64,000 nt of DNA, taken from positions 64,853-128,852 of the forward strand of contig NW_022985195.1 of NCBI RefSeq assembly GCF_010093535.1, written 5' to 3'. This DNA comes from Lindgomyces ingoldianus (lineage: Eukaryota; Ascomycota; Dothideomycetes; Pleosporales; Lindgomycetaceae). The position numbers and the translations under genes were made by a program. Under the pieces are notes generated by a model. That model was not told the origin of the DNA, searched no databases, and worked only from the letters and a program-made list of their open reading frames with translations. Positions 22,735-34,861 of the stretch are shown here, piece after piece (positions within the stretch are counted from its first letter, which is position 1; the number at the start of each line of letters is the position of its first letter).

Positions 22735-23826
22735 CTCGGAAGCCGCGGCTCTGCAGCACTGTCTCGCTCTCTCACCAGAGACGTTACGCCACGACCGCAG
22801 ACGTGCGACCCTCCCAAACAGTACGCGAATGATGAAAAGCAAGTCAGCAGGTCCAGTAGGAAGAAGAGGGGACGTGGCGGGTGAGCTCGGGTGGTGAGGG
22901 CCCCGGGAATGGTGGAATCAATGCCCTCATCGATGGTGAAAATGTTGTCTTCGGCTCACTGTCTCCCGCTCGCCAATCAGATGCCGCCAGCCCACATCAT
23001 CGGACCCTCAGGCAGGGCTGATGCAAGAGCCTTTAATATCTATCCACATCGCCTGACACTCGTTTCCCCTCGTAAGACTGATTTTATCGCCATGCATCAA
23101 CTGCCGAATTCCGCATTGTTGACCTTGTTTTTCCTTCTTTCTTCCTCTTTCCTCCTTGGAATCTGCGCCGTCCTAAGGACGCTGTCCCAGCACCGGAATG
23201 CCATCAGTCACGTCCATCACGGTGCTCGAACCTCGTAACCATCACTCGCAACTCCCTCAAGAGTACAATCATGTTGATATATTCATCATCCGTGCTAGCT
23301 AGCCCGGTATGCCCATTACCCGACCATGACAGTCGCCCCGAAAATCTACGCCGCTGGGAGCCATAATCCCACTCTGGCAGTCTAACGCTATCCATAATCA
23401 TACCAAGCAAAAGCAAAATGCCGCCCACCAAAACACCCAACTCCCAGTCCCAAACACCAACCGGCCCAATCCTTCTACCGCATCCTCATCTCATGCCATC
23501 CTCCTCGTTGAAAGTCGGAATGACCAATGTCGTCCTGGGCAACACAAATCCCCAGTCATTAGGTTGGATATTTCATCGGCCGTTACGCAGCACCTATCCA
23601 GAATGGACGGCTGGTCTACATATTCCGCACCGTGGAAACGCTGAATCGCAGGAAATCGGACAACCGTCGGTAAATGCAGAACGCCAGGATGCTACGCTAT
23701 TATGCATATGCTTCGTTAGGAAGCTCAAAAGGAAGTTTGAAGAGACCAAATATCGAGGGTGGAACCGATTATTGGCCTGGATATCATCATAAAGTTAAAG
23801 AGAAGATTGTGACGACGTCGAGCAGC
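22735..23826. other. Intergenic region between dus1 and the FYVE gene
   Basis: About 1.1 kb: the dus1 promoter, then the 3' side of the FYVE gene. An ATG frame at 23418-23792 (124 codons, plus strand) has no family features or signal and is not called. Confidence 0.4.
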
Positions 23827-25152
23827 CTAGAAGGTACTCCAGTTCCAGGCGCCTTGGAAACTAGAAGCGAGACTGCCGACCCGATTCGCCTCGGGGCGTT
23901 TTGCTACTGTGGGAGTGTCGATCTGGACTGCGGCCGTGCTGTCTGAGCTCTCACTGTTGGCGCGGCTGGAACGCATGCGCTCCCATTGGACAAACTGGCT
24001 ATGACATCGGTCGCATGCACGATGAAAATCGCCCTCGGGATGGAACCGGGCATGCTCGTCAAGCTGCACCTTCTTCTGGGAGTGTTGGTAGCAGAAGATG
24101 TGACCGCACTTGCGACAGTGGTGTCGGCGGGTGAAGAAGGAGAATCGCGTCTGGCATGCCGAAGCATTGCATTCGGCAGTGGAAGTGTCGAGCTGAGTGT
24201 TTCAATTAGCCCGATTGGTTAAGACGTGGCGGGGAGGGAGGCGGGCTGAAAAATGTGGACGGAAGTTGAGGGGGAAGAAGGCCGTGGGGTAGGTGGGTGT
24301 GACGAGCGAGTCGGCCTGCATTCGCCAAAGACACTAGTGTGGGGGGAGAGAAGGGCGAGTAAGACAGCAGAACGATTTAGGACGCGGCATTGCGTCGCGG
24401 AGAGAACTTAAGCTTCGGATGTGCCGCCTTCTTTCAACATCATCAAAAGACGCAGCGAAAGCTCCATTTCGCAGTTTTGTCTGTCGCTCGAACGAAGGGT
24501 GCAGGCCTCTCTGCCCAGCGTGCCGGTTCTCGGCGAGGAAGCGCCTCAAACCCACAGAATCGGACCGACGCTAGAGCGACCGCCCACGAACGAGTACGTA
24601 ACAGCTGGGGACTTGGGAGACTTGAGAGATGGAGCACGCGACAAGCGGGGGTATGATGGCGGCTGCTAACTCTGACCTAGGAAAAGGAAATTCAACCATG
24701 CAACGTACCTGCCAGTGGTTTCTCGTGATCGGTCCGGCAATTGGAGAAAGCGGCATGTCGTTATAGATGCTGTGCATGTCTTCGGTCGGAATGCGGGAAA
24801 GGCTGGTGTCGATGGTGTCATTCGTGGGTCGCCGAAGCCCAGCACCCGCACTCCAGCTGCCATCGGGGGTATCGACTACCGAGTCAACCTTTGGGGGCGA
24901 TGGTCGCGCCGACTTCTCCGTCTTCCTCAGCGCTGCCGGCACATATAGCGGGGGCTTCATCGGCCGGATAGGCGGGGCGTAGTTCGGGTGGGTGGGGAGG
25001 TGAGCGGCACTCCGAGGAGAAGTCGGGGAAATGTTCGCAGGAGTGTTGGAGCCGGAGCCCATCGGAGTGTAGTGTGCGGAGGTCTTGTAGGCGTGGTGTT
25101 GATACAGAGCAGGCTGGGGAGCCACAGTCGCAGTCGAGAAGTCCGTTGCCAT
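23827..25152 (-). CDS. FYVE zinc-finger protein (PI3P-binding)
   Basis: Two exons, 25152-24709 and 24192-23827, over a 516-nt intron (GTACGT..CTCAG, phase 0); 269 aa. Residues 1-145 are Pro/Ser/Thr-rich and probably disordered. The FYVE domain covers about 147-212: the WxxD motif is formed across the splice (HWQ|LD), followed by CNASAC, the basic PI3P-binding motif RRHHCRKCG (170-178), FCYQH and CDRCHSQF. It should bind phosphatidylinositol 3-phosphate on endosomes or the vacuole. The first cysteine pair is spaced CX4C and the fourth pair is C/H instead of C/C, both unusual compared with textbook FYVE domains. The C-terminal 50 residues end in SFQGAWNWSTF. The long intron might hide a small exon, but the two exons join in frame as they stand. 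Confidence 0.85.
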
Positions 25153-26705
25153 CGTCGAGGGGTGTCGTGTGCGGGCGAGCGAGGTGGACGGACGGACACA
25201 ACGCGTATCAGGCACTTTATCGGAGGGCCTCGACGAAGATAACGGAGACGGCAGGCGGTGAAGCTATCGCGGGACGCTTGCGATAGCTCTCAGAGGGTGG
25301 TATCGGCGGCGGACCTGGAGTGCAGGGATAAGGGCAGCGGTGCGATACAGCCAAGCAGCTGGCGGTGCCTCTTCCAGCAGGATCACTGCTCACCCCGGGC
25401 AATCGTGCCCTCTGGAAAAGGCTGCGGCTCTCAGATAATGTTGAGGTTGGATGAATTGGCAGGCTGACGCACGCACAGGCAGTGGGCGATAAGGACGGGT
25501 CGCGGCAGCGGTGGGACAGGCGGCGCCGGGGCCACACTCTTCGCTCAGGGCAATTGGACAGGGCGCATCGTCGAGTGAGCACAGTAGAGGATTCGTGAAT
25601 GGTCGCGGGAAGAGGGCGGGAAGGGTGGCAGTGGTGCGTGGCCGGTGAGGGTTTGGGGACGAGGAGGCATTAAGACATCACCAAAGATTATTGATGGGGA
25701 GGGTCCAACGGCAGCCAAATCAGGCCATGCAGTCTAGCCTCGCCGAAGCGTCAACATGCCTGTCCTCGGGCTAGCATCGGCGCGCGTTACCGGGCATCTT
25801 TTAATTTCTCCGGGTACCTTCTCGCGCAACGCCGCGCATATCCGGCTCTTTTTTTTTTTCTCCTTCGTTGTGTGCGGAAACTTGAATATAAAGGAAGCCC
25901 AGTGCCCTCTGCCATCACGTCTGCATTGTCTCCTCCCGTCATGCTCTTGTGGCAGGTGCATTGGTGACTAGAAGCAGTAATTGACAACTGACACTTGCTG
26001 GGAGCTGCAAGGTGGTCGGACGCCAAGCCGTATTGGGCCGCTCTTATCTCTCGCCAATCACAGCGCTGCATTTCTAATTTGAATTGCATTGAAGAAAGCG
26101 AGACACCCTCATAGCTTTGCGCTCGCATGAAAATACGCATGTCTTCATATAAAAATATGGATTCACTGCATGCGACAGCATTCAGCCTTGCTGAGTGGAT
26201 GCTGACAGGCTTCTCCAGAGAGTCGAGGCCCGCAGTTTCGAACATGTGGGGAGCAAACTTGGAGCGCAAGAGCAAGAGCCTCCAGATGCAAGTCTCCACT
26301 AGAGCAGGGTATTGTAACCACCAGAGTCCAGACGCCTAAAAATAGAAAGCCTGTCGGCAAGCGACTTTATCCGAGCCGAGTGCACTCCACGCACGGATAG
26401 TGTGGCACGGTTTGAGGCGAAAACTCCTGTGGCGCGAGCTGTGCCTGTGGCCATTGCTTGAGGAGATGCCGAGGCTCTCACATGGAACATCAGCTTGAAG
26501 TCGTGAGACCGAATCTCATCCTCAAGAAACGCGGGGAAATATAACGAGCGTCCAAAGTGAACTGTGCCTTTCTCCCTTTTTAACAAAACCCCTACCCCTC
26601 GATGAGAGCCCCTGGCCAGACTCGCACCAACCCTAGGGGGGTTCAACACACCAAAGACACTCCTTCTCCGGACTTGTGTCCCCTCGTATCTTCAATTTAT
26701 CCACC
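25153..26705. other. Divergent upstream region of the FYVE and alcohol oxidase genes
   Basis: About 1.55 kb. The left part is GC-rich with overlapping spurious frames, then comes a T-run at about 25,849-25,859. Nothing coding can be supported. It holds both promoters. Confidence 0.4.
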
Positions 26706-29243
26706 ATGTCTCTCACTACGGCACCAGTCTCACCAAGGGCAACTCCGTTGCCTCCCGTACCCTCCGAGGACCCTCTCACGGCAGCACAATGGAAGACGCT
26801 TCTCGCCATAGCCGATACAATCATCCCGGCCATCAAACCTATCGCCACCGCCAACACGAGACTTGAGATACCGGCTACGGCTAATGAGTACTCTACGGCC
26901 ATCAGCACTTTGGAAGGTCTCTCCCCAAATCCGGATAGACAAGCAGCGGCAAAAGCGTATCTCGAAGAAAATGCTTCGTCGAATCCGGCTTTCCGAGAAG
27001 CCCTGCACCGCCTGCTGGCACTGCATATGCCTCATGCTACAAAGAGGCAGTTCATTCTAGTATTGAATATACTGAAGTAAGGGTAATTCGTACTATTCTT
27101 GAGAGTCTACATGATTGTAATTTCTTTGCTCTCTCTTGATTACTGCTCAATTCTATTTCAGTCATGAAGGGATCTGGTTTCCATTTCATTCGCTCGTAGC
27201 AGACTTCGGATAGTAGAAATCAGCACTATCAAGCCATGCCTTAGCAAATGTCTTCCTTACCTTCTTGCCCCGTCGTGCTTTCCGTGTCTCTATCTATCTC
27301 GTTATGCTGGTTTCTAATTCCAGAACAGTACTCGCGCTGGCTCACTCCTCCTAACCGGATCCACCACACCCATCGGCGACCAGCCCGTCCATATCCGAGA
27401 AATCATCATCCAAGGATGGGCAGCCGCCCGCCTTCCTCTCCTCCGCCAACTCTACCGATCTTTAACCATGCTGTCAAAGCAGACATGGATCAGGATCACG
27501 CCAACCCTTCCTCGCATCCTCGGCTTCCCCCACGTGCCCCTTGGCATGGTTCCTGGAAAAGACTTCGACTATGAATTCATCCAGTTCCCGCCCGGAGATA
27601 AACCAGAGATCATTGAAACAGATGTCGTGATTGTAGGAAGCGGATGTGGAGGTGGGGTGTGCGCGAAGAATTTAGCGGAAGCTGGGAATCGGGTTCTTGT
27701 GGTTGAGAAGGCGTATCACTGGACTTCAGAGCATTACCCTATGTCTCAAGAAAACGGCTGGGACCATTTGTTCATGAATGGGGCTTTCATATCCTGTAAG
27801 GAGACAAAACTCTCGCCACCATGATTGAGGAGTAGATATTGACTTGCTCTAGCCGATGACACAGCTGTCAACATCATAGCAGGACAAGCCTGGGGTGGCG
27901 GCGGCACAATAAACTGGTCCGCATCCCTTCAAACCCAGGGCTTTGTCCGGCGCGAATGGGCAGACCGTGGTCTTCCTTTCTTCACGTCTTCAGAGTTCCA
28001 GGATTCTCTCGACCGAGTCTGCGAACGCATGGGTGTTTCGGCGGAGTTTATCGAACAGAATCGTACCAACCAACTCCTGATGGAAGGAGCCCGCAAACTC
28101 GGATACACATACAAAGCCGTGCCTCAGAACACGGGAGGTAAGCGACACCACTGCGGCCACTGTACATTTGGATGCGGGTCTGGTGAGAAGCAGGGACCGT
28201 CAGTATCCTACCTGCCTGACGCGGCCCGAGCGGGTGCGAAGTTCATCGAAGGCTTCCATGCCGAGAAAATCATCTTCTCCCAAAAAAACGGGGAGAAAGT
28301 AGCGATAGGGGTTAGGGGCACATGGGTCTCGCGAGACGTTAACGGCGGCGTAGCGGGTGAGCCGATAACCAGACGCAAAGTCATCATCAAAGCGAAGCGG
28401 GTTATTGTATCCGCTGGCGCGATGCAAAGCCCGCTCTTGCTTCTTCGCTCGGGACTCAAAAATTCCCACATTGGGCGGAACTTGTACATCCACCCCGTTT
28501 CCCTCCTCGGCGCCATCCACAAAGAAGATATCAAACCCTGGGAGGGCGCCATCTTAACATCCGTTGTCTCTGAGTGCGAAAATCTCGATGGCAAAGGCCA
28601 CGGGGTGAAGCTAGAAGCCACAAACATGCTTCCGTCAGCCTGGCTCATCTGGCTTCCTTGGAAGAGCGGGTTAGACTACAAGCTCAACGCCGCGCGGATG
28701 AAGCATATGGTAGGCTACATTTCGCTCGCTCGAGACCGCGATACAGGACAAGTGTATCCCGATCCCGTGGACGGCCGTGTTCGGTTCAAATACTCGACAT
28801 CCTCGTTCGACAAAAAACACATCACGGAAGGCCTCATCGCCCTAGCAAAGATGCAGTACGTAACCGGCGCCACCGAGATCTTCACTGTTATCCCAGGCGT
28901 CTCGACGTTTATCCGCTCCGCCGAGTCAGAGCAGGACGGTGTTGGCATCAATGACGCGAAATTCCAAGCCTGGCTTGAGGAGGTGAGGACAGTGGGGTTC
29001 CCGAGCCCAGAGTCGATGTTTGTGTCGGCGCATCAGATGGGCACGTGCCGGATGAGCAGCACGGCGAAGACCGGCGTTGTTGATCCGAAGGGGCAGGTAT
29101 GGGGCACGAAGGGCTTGTATGTGGCAGATGCGAGTGTATTTCCGAGTGCGAGCGGGGTTAATCCGATGGTGACGAATATGGCGATTGCGGACTGGCTTAG
29201 CAGGGGGGTTGCGACCGGACTTGTGAATCAGGCGCGTTTGTGA
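26706..29243 (+). CDS. Long-chain fatty alcohol oxidase (GMC oxidoreductase family)
   Basis: Three exons: 26706-27076, 27329-27795 and 27853-29243; introns of 252 nt (GTAAGG..CAG) and 57 nt (GTAAGG..TAG). 742 aa, in the expected size range. The enzyme oxidises long-chain alcohols to aldehydes with O2, using FAD, in the omega-oxidation or alkane route. The N-terminal block (WKTLLAIADTIIPAI) and RAGSLLLTGSTTPI are family-specific. The FAD-binding motif VVIVGSGCGGGVCAKNLAEA is near residues 223-242, then GQAWGGGGTINWSAS. The C-terminal GMC signature has SAHQMGTCRMS and GVNPMVTNMAIADW, with the active-site His and Asn. The first-intron junction is chosen for frame and motif continuity; a neighbouring AG at 27322-27323 is a less likely alternative. 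Location (peroxisome or membrane) is not shown by the sequence. Confidence 0.9.
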
Positions 29244-30343
29244 TTGAGCAGCGGGAGATCTTGTTAGACTCTGGACCGTTGATGTATTATATTATATAGC
29301 AGTGAGGAGAGCTATATTAACAGGTTTGGTGAGGGAAAGGAGCTCTCATCGAAGGCGCTTCGTGTCGTTCAACGCAGAGAAGCTCGTGAACAGCGAGAAC
29401 TGTTATCCAAACACAGCTTCTTCGACTTACGAAAGGTGCTCCCAAACTCAGAGATCTTGCGTCTTGAAACAGCTGCGCTTGTTCAACCGGGAAACCGTCT
29501 GATCCGGCTGGTGAAGCTGGGGAAGGTCACCACGAGGGGACGCCTCCAAGCTCGCAGCCCATTTAGGTAGAGCATGTTTCCGACACAGAGAGGCGCCAAA
29601 TCAGGAACGTCTTACGTTGACTCCACTTCACTTCTCAGCCCACAAGCCTTACTCACAAACCTTCCAAGGCTGAGAGTGGTGAAAGGGCACCTCCACAAGG
29701 GGGATGCCCAAATCCTGGCTGTTGACTGGCCAGCACGGACGGCGGCCTCAGGAGGCAGAAAGGGCTTGGCGCGGACCAGGCAGAGATCTCATCGCCGATT
29801 GGCTGAAGGGGAGACGGTCTCGGGGGGCAGAACTATCTTGGCAGGGCATTACGTCACAGCACCACCTCTTCCGTATAGTCCCCACTGCTTTGGTTGCCTG
29901 TCGCAGCTTCCTCACCACCCACGCTGCCCACATCTGACCTGACCAGCCGCCACCACCGGCTGCGTCGGATCGCACAAGCAGATTCGAAACAGGGCTAACG
30001 TTTCAATCAGTTTTTGGCACGGCAATTGCCCATTGACCGCCACGAGGGAGTGCTATATGAGCCAGGCGCGACTTGAGTGATTTTTCAAGGGACTGCTCCC
30101 ATTTTCGCTTGTTTGCGGCGATTGCGATTGCGGCTTGCGACTCACGCCATTGGGGCCAGCAGGGTGCTTTGATTGCCAGCAAACGCGAATCACCGTTCTG
30201 ACTCACGGTCGATACGCTACAGGTCGACATACGGGATATACCAGTACTCCCGCCACTACCACCCTGTCTCTATCTCCTCCCGGCTTCCGCTTCAACCCCA
30301 ACTTCCACTTCTACCAGCCCGCATCCTTCAACAAATCCGAAAT
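29244..30343. other. Intergenic region
   Basis: About 1.1 kb between two genes on the same strand. The open frame that continues upstream of the acetyltransferase ATG starts with TTG and is probably 5' leader. No other feature. Confidence 0.4.
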
Positions 30344-31210
30344 ATGACCTTTCCTCCTTACTCTACCATTATGTCTGGCTTCGGCGGTGTGGGAACAGAG
30401 TTCATCTCGAGGCTCGATCCTCCCCGTGACATGCTCAAGGGATATGACAACACAAAGACCTACAAAGACCAGTCTGGATCTGTCCCGCAAATCTTCCGAG
30501 ATGCGATGTCTGTCCGCGAGGAAGTCTTTGGCGAGCAGGGTGTGCCGTTGGAAGCCGAGTTCGATGAGGACGACCCGCGTAGCTACCATTTCGTCGTGTA
30601 CGCCTCTGTTGCCCCGACGTCCTCGTCTCCGCCCCCCGGCAATTTGAAAGATAAGGAGAACATCAGCAAAATCGAGGAGGATCGTCGTCGTTCATCGTCC
30701 GCCCAGCGCCTGCCTGTTGGCACCATTCGGCTCATACCCCCCCCACATGGTCCGAATAAGTATAAGGAAGGAGACAAGCATCCGGATGCGGACCCTCCAC
30801 CATCAGTCAGCGCCCACCCAACCGAGCCATATATCAAGTTGGGCCGTCTGTCCATACTGAAGGAATACCGCTCCCTCGGCCTGGCAAAGCTTCTCATCAA
30901 TGCGGCTATCGATTACGCAGCTCAGCACCCGGAGGAAGTCTGTCCACCACCATCCCCAACCGCCTTGGAAGCTGCAAGCCGTCTTGGCAAGGCTGCAGAA
31001 GATGCTGTCCTCTTCCGAGGTCTCTGCATGATTCATGCCCAAGTCAACGTCGAGAAACTGTGGAATAAGTATGGTTTCACCGAAGAACTTATCACGCCCG
31101 GCGGCGCCGTCATCGAAATCCCAGCAGAAGACCATTGGGTCGAGGAAGGCCTCGAACATATGGCTATGTGGAAGCGGGTTAACATGGATGCGGAGACCGG
31201 AAGGTTGTAG
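30344..31210 (+). CDS. GNAT-family N-acetyltransferase
   Basis: Single exon, 288 aa. Predicted acetyl-CoA-dependent N-acetyltransferase; substrate unknown. The start region FRDAMSVREEVFGEQGVPLE (about residues 45-64) is the usual beta1-alpha1 signature of GNAT enzymes of the ElaA/Gna1-like type. VGTIRLIPPP is beta4, and KLGRLSILKEYRSLGLAKLL is motif A with the pyrophosphate loop. NVEKLWNKYGFTE is motif B. Two inserts rich in Pro/Ser/Asp interrupt the fold, as often seen in fungal members. No signal peptide. The upstream in-frame extension lacks ATG; a second ATG ten codons into the protein (MSGFGG) is an alternative start. Confidence 0.83.
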   Translation: MTFPPYSTIMSGFGGVGTEFISRLDPPRDMLKGYDNTKTYKDQSGSVPQIFRDAMSVREEVFGEQGVPLEAEFDEDDPRSYHFVVYASVAPTSSSPPPGNLKDKENISKIEEDRRRSSSAQRLPVGTIRLIPPPHGPNKYKEGDKHPDADPPPSVSAHPTEPYIKLGRLSILKEYRSLGLAKLLINAAIDYAAQHPEEVCPPPSPTALEAASRLGKAAEDAVLFRGLCMIHAQVNVEKLWNKYGFTEELITPGGAVIEIPAEDHWVEEGLEHMAMWKRVNMDAETGRL

Positions 31211-32893
31211 ATATCCTTCCCCCCACCCCCACCCCAACGCCCAAACCCCCCATTTGCTTCAAAAGTATTGTTATTGTAAGGTATGGAGTCAGTTACTTAT
31301 TCCCTTTTCTGTCTAGGGAGAGGACGCTCTCGAAGTCCATGGCTACTGGTCCAGCCAAGTTTTGCCAGGATTACCTAGGCGTTTGGTAAACGGATGCGGA
31401 TGCGGATGCGTATGCGGATGCGGAGTGGACGGTCCGGTTAGGACTGTACCGCAATCACTTTCTGCTACGGCTTCCCGGAACCTTTTTTTCTTTCGACTTT
31501 TAAATACGATTTGCGGTGCTTCGATTTGATACTATGGGCTGGGTGTCTGGTGGGGTGGAATTGTGTGCCGTTTGATATGTGCGGGCTGGTGCATGGTGTA
31601 TGGAGCCTGGAGCCTGGAATGATGGAACGAAAGTATAAGCATGTTACGATATACCCCGGGGAGAAGATCACGACGACATGGGCACTTTTCCTATTTCTTA
31701 CCTCAATGGGATTGGGGCACTGGCGTTCTCTGGACTGGGCTGGCTGGGTTGGGCACTTGCGACTTCTTCATCGATGGCTTGCTTATCTGTGGGCTCGAAT
31801 GAGATGGTTGGCTTTCGGGAAATTTTCGCCAGTAGATGAGAGGCTGCATGGCTTGTTTGCATCTACGGCTTCATGGAAAGGAAATTGAATTCAAAGTCAG
31901 GATCGGAATCAAACACTCTTCTCCCCTCATTGTCCGAGCCATACATGCTCGTGATATACATGTACCTACCCAGTAGTCATGTATGTACAACAAGGATGCT
32001 ATCACATAACATGGAACATGACCAAGGAAGAGTCAGTTCAGTTACTGATTAAACCTCACCCTGGAATTAGAGATAATGTTAACATAACGTCCATCTCTGC
32101 CTAAGTTACTCCCTTTTCTTATCTCTCTGTCAGGTGGCAAAATATAGCAAGTGGATATCTCGCCCCAGTTCCCAACCCTCAGACAAGAGTACAGACCTGC
32201 GGGGAGGAATAGATGGTGGTGAACTCTCCAAGGGTCGGCGGTGATTTCGTAGACGATATGTCCATTCATCACCTTACATTTACGCAGCAAATCCATGAAC
32301 GACATTAACTAACACGCCCTCTGACAGATTTCCCTGATATCCGCGCTTGGTTGAATGTCGCGGCCGTCAATAACAACAGTTCAATCCTGCCTTTTCCTGG
32401 CGACGCCATGCATACAAAGGCCAATTAAGCTAGTCAAAGCGCTAACGGCGATTGATGAGGAGATGGAACGGATTAGAGGCGTTCTTAGGATTGCGTGAAG
32501 CACAGCCGGAATAGAAAGTACAAACTAAGACAGTTCATTTCATTCTATCGTTTGCCACATCACGCATCCGCAACCTCAACCTCAACCTTAAACTCGAGAT
32601 TGTAGAAATATTCGCATATGATACTTCTCCTACCACTACAAACTCACACTTTCTAGCAACTTTCTATATCCACATCCATGTCTCCCCCTCCCAAATATTC
32701 TCCGCTCATAATCTCTGTCGTGTTACATCGACATGTTGGTTCGGTCATCTACGAACAGCAAACCCAACAAAACATTCCGTTAAGAATCCACCGGATGTCA
32801 AGTTCAAGTTTCTATCGACAGATATATTAGCATATTTTGTATAAAATGCGGGACAGACAAAGGGGCAAGGTTAAAAGCCCGACCCGACTCGGC
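31211..32893. other. Gene-free stretch of about 1.7 kb
   Basis: Contains the CGGATG tandem repeat described separately. An open frame at 31511-31888 begins with TTG, has no family features and is not called. Confidence 0.4.
31391..31424. repeat. CGGATG hexamer tandem repeat
   Basis: Five to six near-perfect copies of CGGATG (one is CGTATG) about 180 bp downstream of the acetyltransferase stop. Confidence 0.75.
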
Positions 32894-33271
32894 TCAGACC
32901 ATCCTAGAAAGTGGAAAATAACATCCGCCGAATTGCTTCTCCTGACCATTCCTTCTGTCCCAAGAGCGAGTGCCATAACTCCCTTAGGGTAGGACTAAAG
33001 GGAAGCTGGGAGAAAGTGCAGAAGGAGAGAGACTTGCCTGTCCAGCGGGACATCCGTCGGATTTGCGCTTCAGACAGTTTCCGCATTTCCTCTTGTCTGT
33101 GTTGGTGGTGGTAGCGAGGGATACGTCGTCGAAGGGGTTGGTGTTCTCATTAGGGCTGGGGGTGGGGTCAGTGGTTCCAGGAAGAGATTGCACGTTGGTG
33201 TCATGAAGGGTTTTTGGAAGGGCGGTAGTTAGGGCGGGGAGAAGGAGCAAGAGGGGGGCTGTGAGACGCAT
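32894..33271 (-). CDS. Small secreted cysteine-containing protein, spliced by a GC-AG intron
   Basis: Predicted exons 33271-33038 and 32941-32894 over a 96-nt intron with a GC donor (AG|GCAAGT, the strict GC-AG consensus) and a GTCAG acceptor; 93 aa. Signal peptide: MRLTAPLLLLLPALTTA. The middle is Thr/Pro/Asn/Asp-rich (TDPTPSPNENTNPFDD), then a dibasic DKRK site and CGNCLKRKSDGCPAG. Exon 2 adds EKQFGGCYFPLSRMV and a fourth cysteine, giving an even number. Without splicing the frame runs on as a Ser/Leu-rich 95-aa form with three cysteines. No homologous family recognised. Size, secretion signal and cysteines fit a candidate effector or a small structural secreted protein. The splice is inferred. 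Confidence 0.5.
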
Positions 33272-34861
33272 TTTTAAGTTCGTTGAAGTTTGATGTGGGC
33301 GGGGAAAAATGTAGGTTGCAGAGATATGTGCGGTCGAGGTTATTGAAGGTGAGATCGAGGTGAAGAGATGATAAGGATTGATGTCAAAGTGTATGGGAAC
33401 GGCGAGGGCTTTTAGTATCTAGTTCAGGAAAACATTTTCTAGAGTGCCGAGAACAGATGATCAACCTGCGCCACCATGTTGTTTATGGGATGTGACGATG
33501 CGGGTCGAGTTGATGCGGAGAGAAAACGCCACAGTTGCGCAGAGCATATGGAAGTTTGGATTGTGAGAGAGGCGTGAGCATGTGTGTGACTGCCAACACG
33601 CTTGCGTGAAAGAAAGCCAGTGTCAGAGGTGGGGTTGGTCCTATGATCTAGCCATCTTTGCGCATCGCTGTGGGATGCGGATGCAAGAAATGCGATGAGT
33701 TGTTGTTTAGAAAAGGATAAGAGTGAGCGGTTCCCGATAGACATGGAATTTGTCTAAAACAGCCCATGGTGGTTATGTGTTGGAAAACAAGGATGGAAAC
33801 TATAAGCTGGAGCGAATCGGTTTGCTACCAGGGGTTCGGTGGCACCAATGCATGTCCATGTTGTAGTACTTGTGCGTCACAAATATGGTAGCTGGACTTA
33901 GAGCAGATAAAATCCTAAATGCGGGAATTTATAGCACGATTTGGAAATTGTGGGCCGGAGAAAAGAGGGAGTGTGTGGCATGATAGTGTGTTCTCCCCTA
34001 CGGGTAGTTTCTTGGCTCAGACTCTGATACGGAGAATTCTTGCGTATCGTGCAACGAGCAAACTCAGGTGACTAAAATAATAAGACGAAAAGAGGTGCAG
34101 TTGAGAGCGTTGAATATGTGTCTGTATTGGGATTGGTAGATAGCGAAAATTTAATATTGCCGTCCTTCAAGGGAGGGATCCAGAACCGCACCAACTGAGC
34201 TCATGGTTGTGCTGTGCCCTGTGTTTCATGGGATCGACCTAGAGCCAAGACGGATGTAATGTGCTAGATGGCTTATGTCATACGAACTGAACAGTGGAGC
34301 ATAGGGAACGAAAACCTAGAATAGCGAGGAGCAACAATTTGAATGACTGCCTAGGAATTGTGCCGCGGATATCGGTGATCAATGGACCCGTTCCTTCGTT
34401 CTAATTTGTAGGCAGAGTTCAGTCACCCGCTTGCTCTGCTCACTCAGAGAGGTTCTTTGGAGATTTTGGATGAGAAGAACAGGAGATGAATGCTATATGA
34501 ATCGAAGCAGTCTGCGACTGCTGTGAGATGTCATCACCCCACAGCGATCGAAATGTCAAACAGAGTAAATAGGCAGACATACGCCGATGAGGTTACGCAC
34601 GACGACAAGTGTTCGACGCATGAAGAGTGATGAATATGTGGTTGTATTTTCCCACCATTCCCGTTGCTGGAGCCTCCAATATGCGCTAAGCTTGTTTTGC
34701 AACGCTATGCCCCTTTCGAACCAAGCCTCGACCTCGAGATTCTCCATCGCTAACACTTCTTTGAAGTAGCGACCAGTATCTTATTTTTTTGAGCCGAACT
34801 GCCTTTCGGTCCTACTGAGCAAAAATCTGATCATCTTCTCCAATCTCCCCCTCGCTGAAGT
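33272..34861. other. Gene-free stretch between the two small secreted protein genes
   Basis: About 1.6 kb. Normal trinucleotide content, not RIP-depleted. Short frames only (a 101-codon minus frame at 33439-33744 shows no family features). Confidence 0.4.

Noticed and set aside
23215..23245. tRNA-like B-box (GGTTCGAGCAC on the minus strand)
   Set aside because: No T-arm stem, no A-box at the right distance and no acceptor stem.
23418..23792. 124-codon plus-strand ATG frame
   Set aside because: No recognisable domain, signal or neighbouring splice structure; not enough to call a gene.
31511..31888. 125-codon frame rich in Trp and Leu
   Set aside because: Begins with TTG and has no family features; probably chance.
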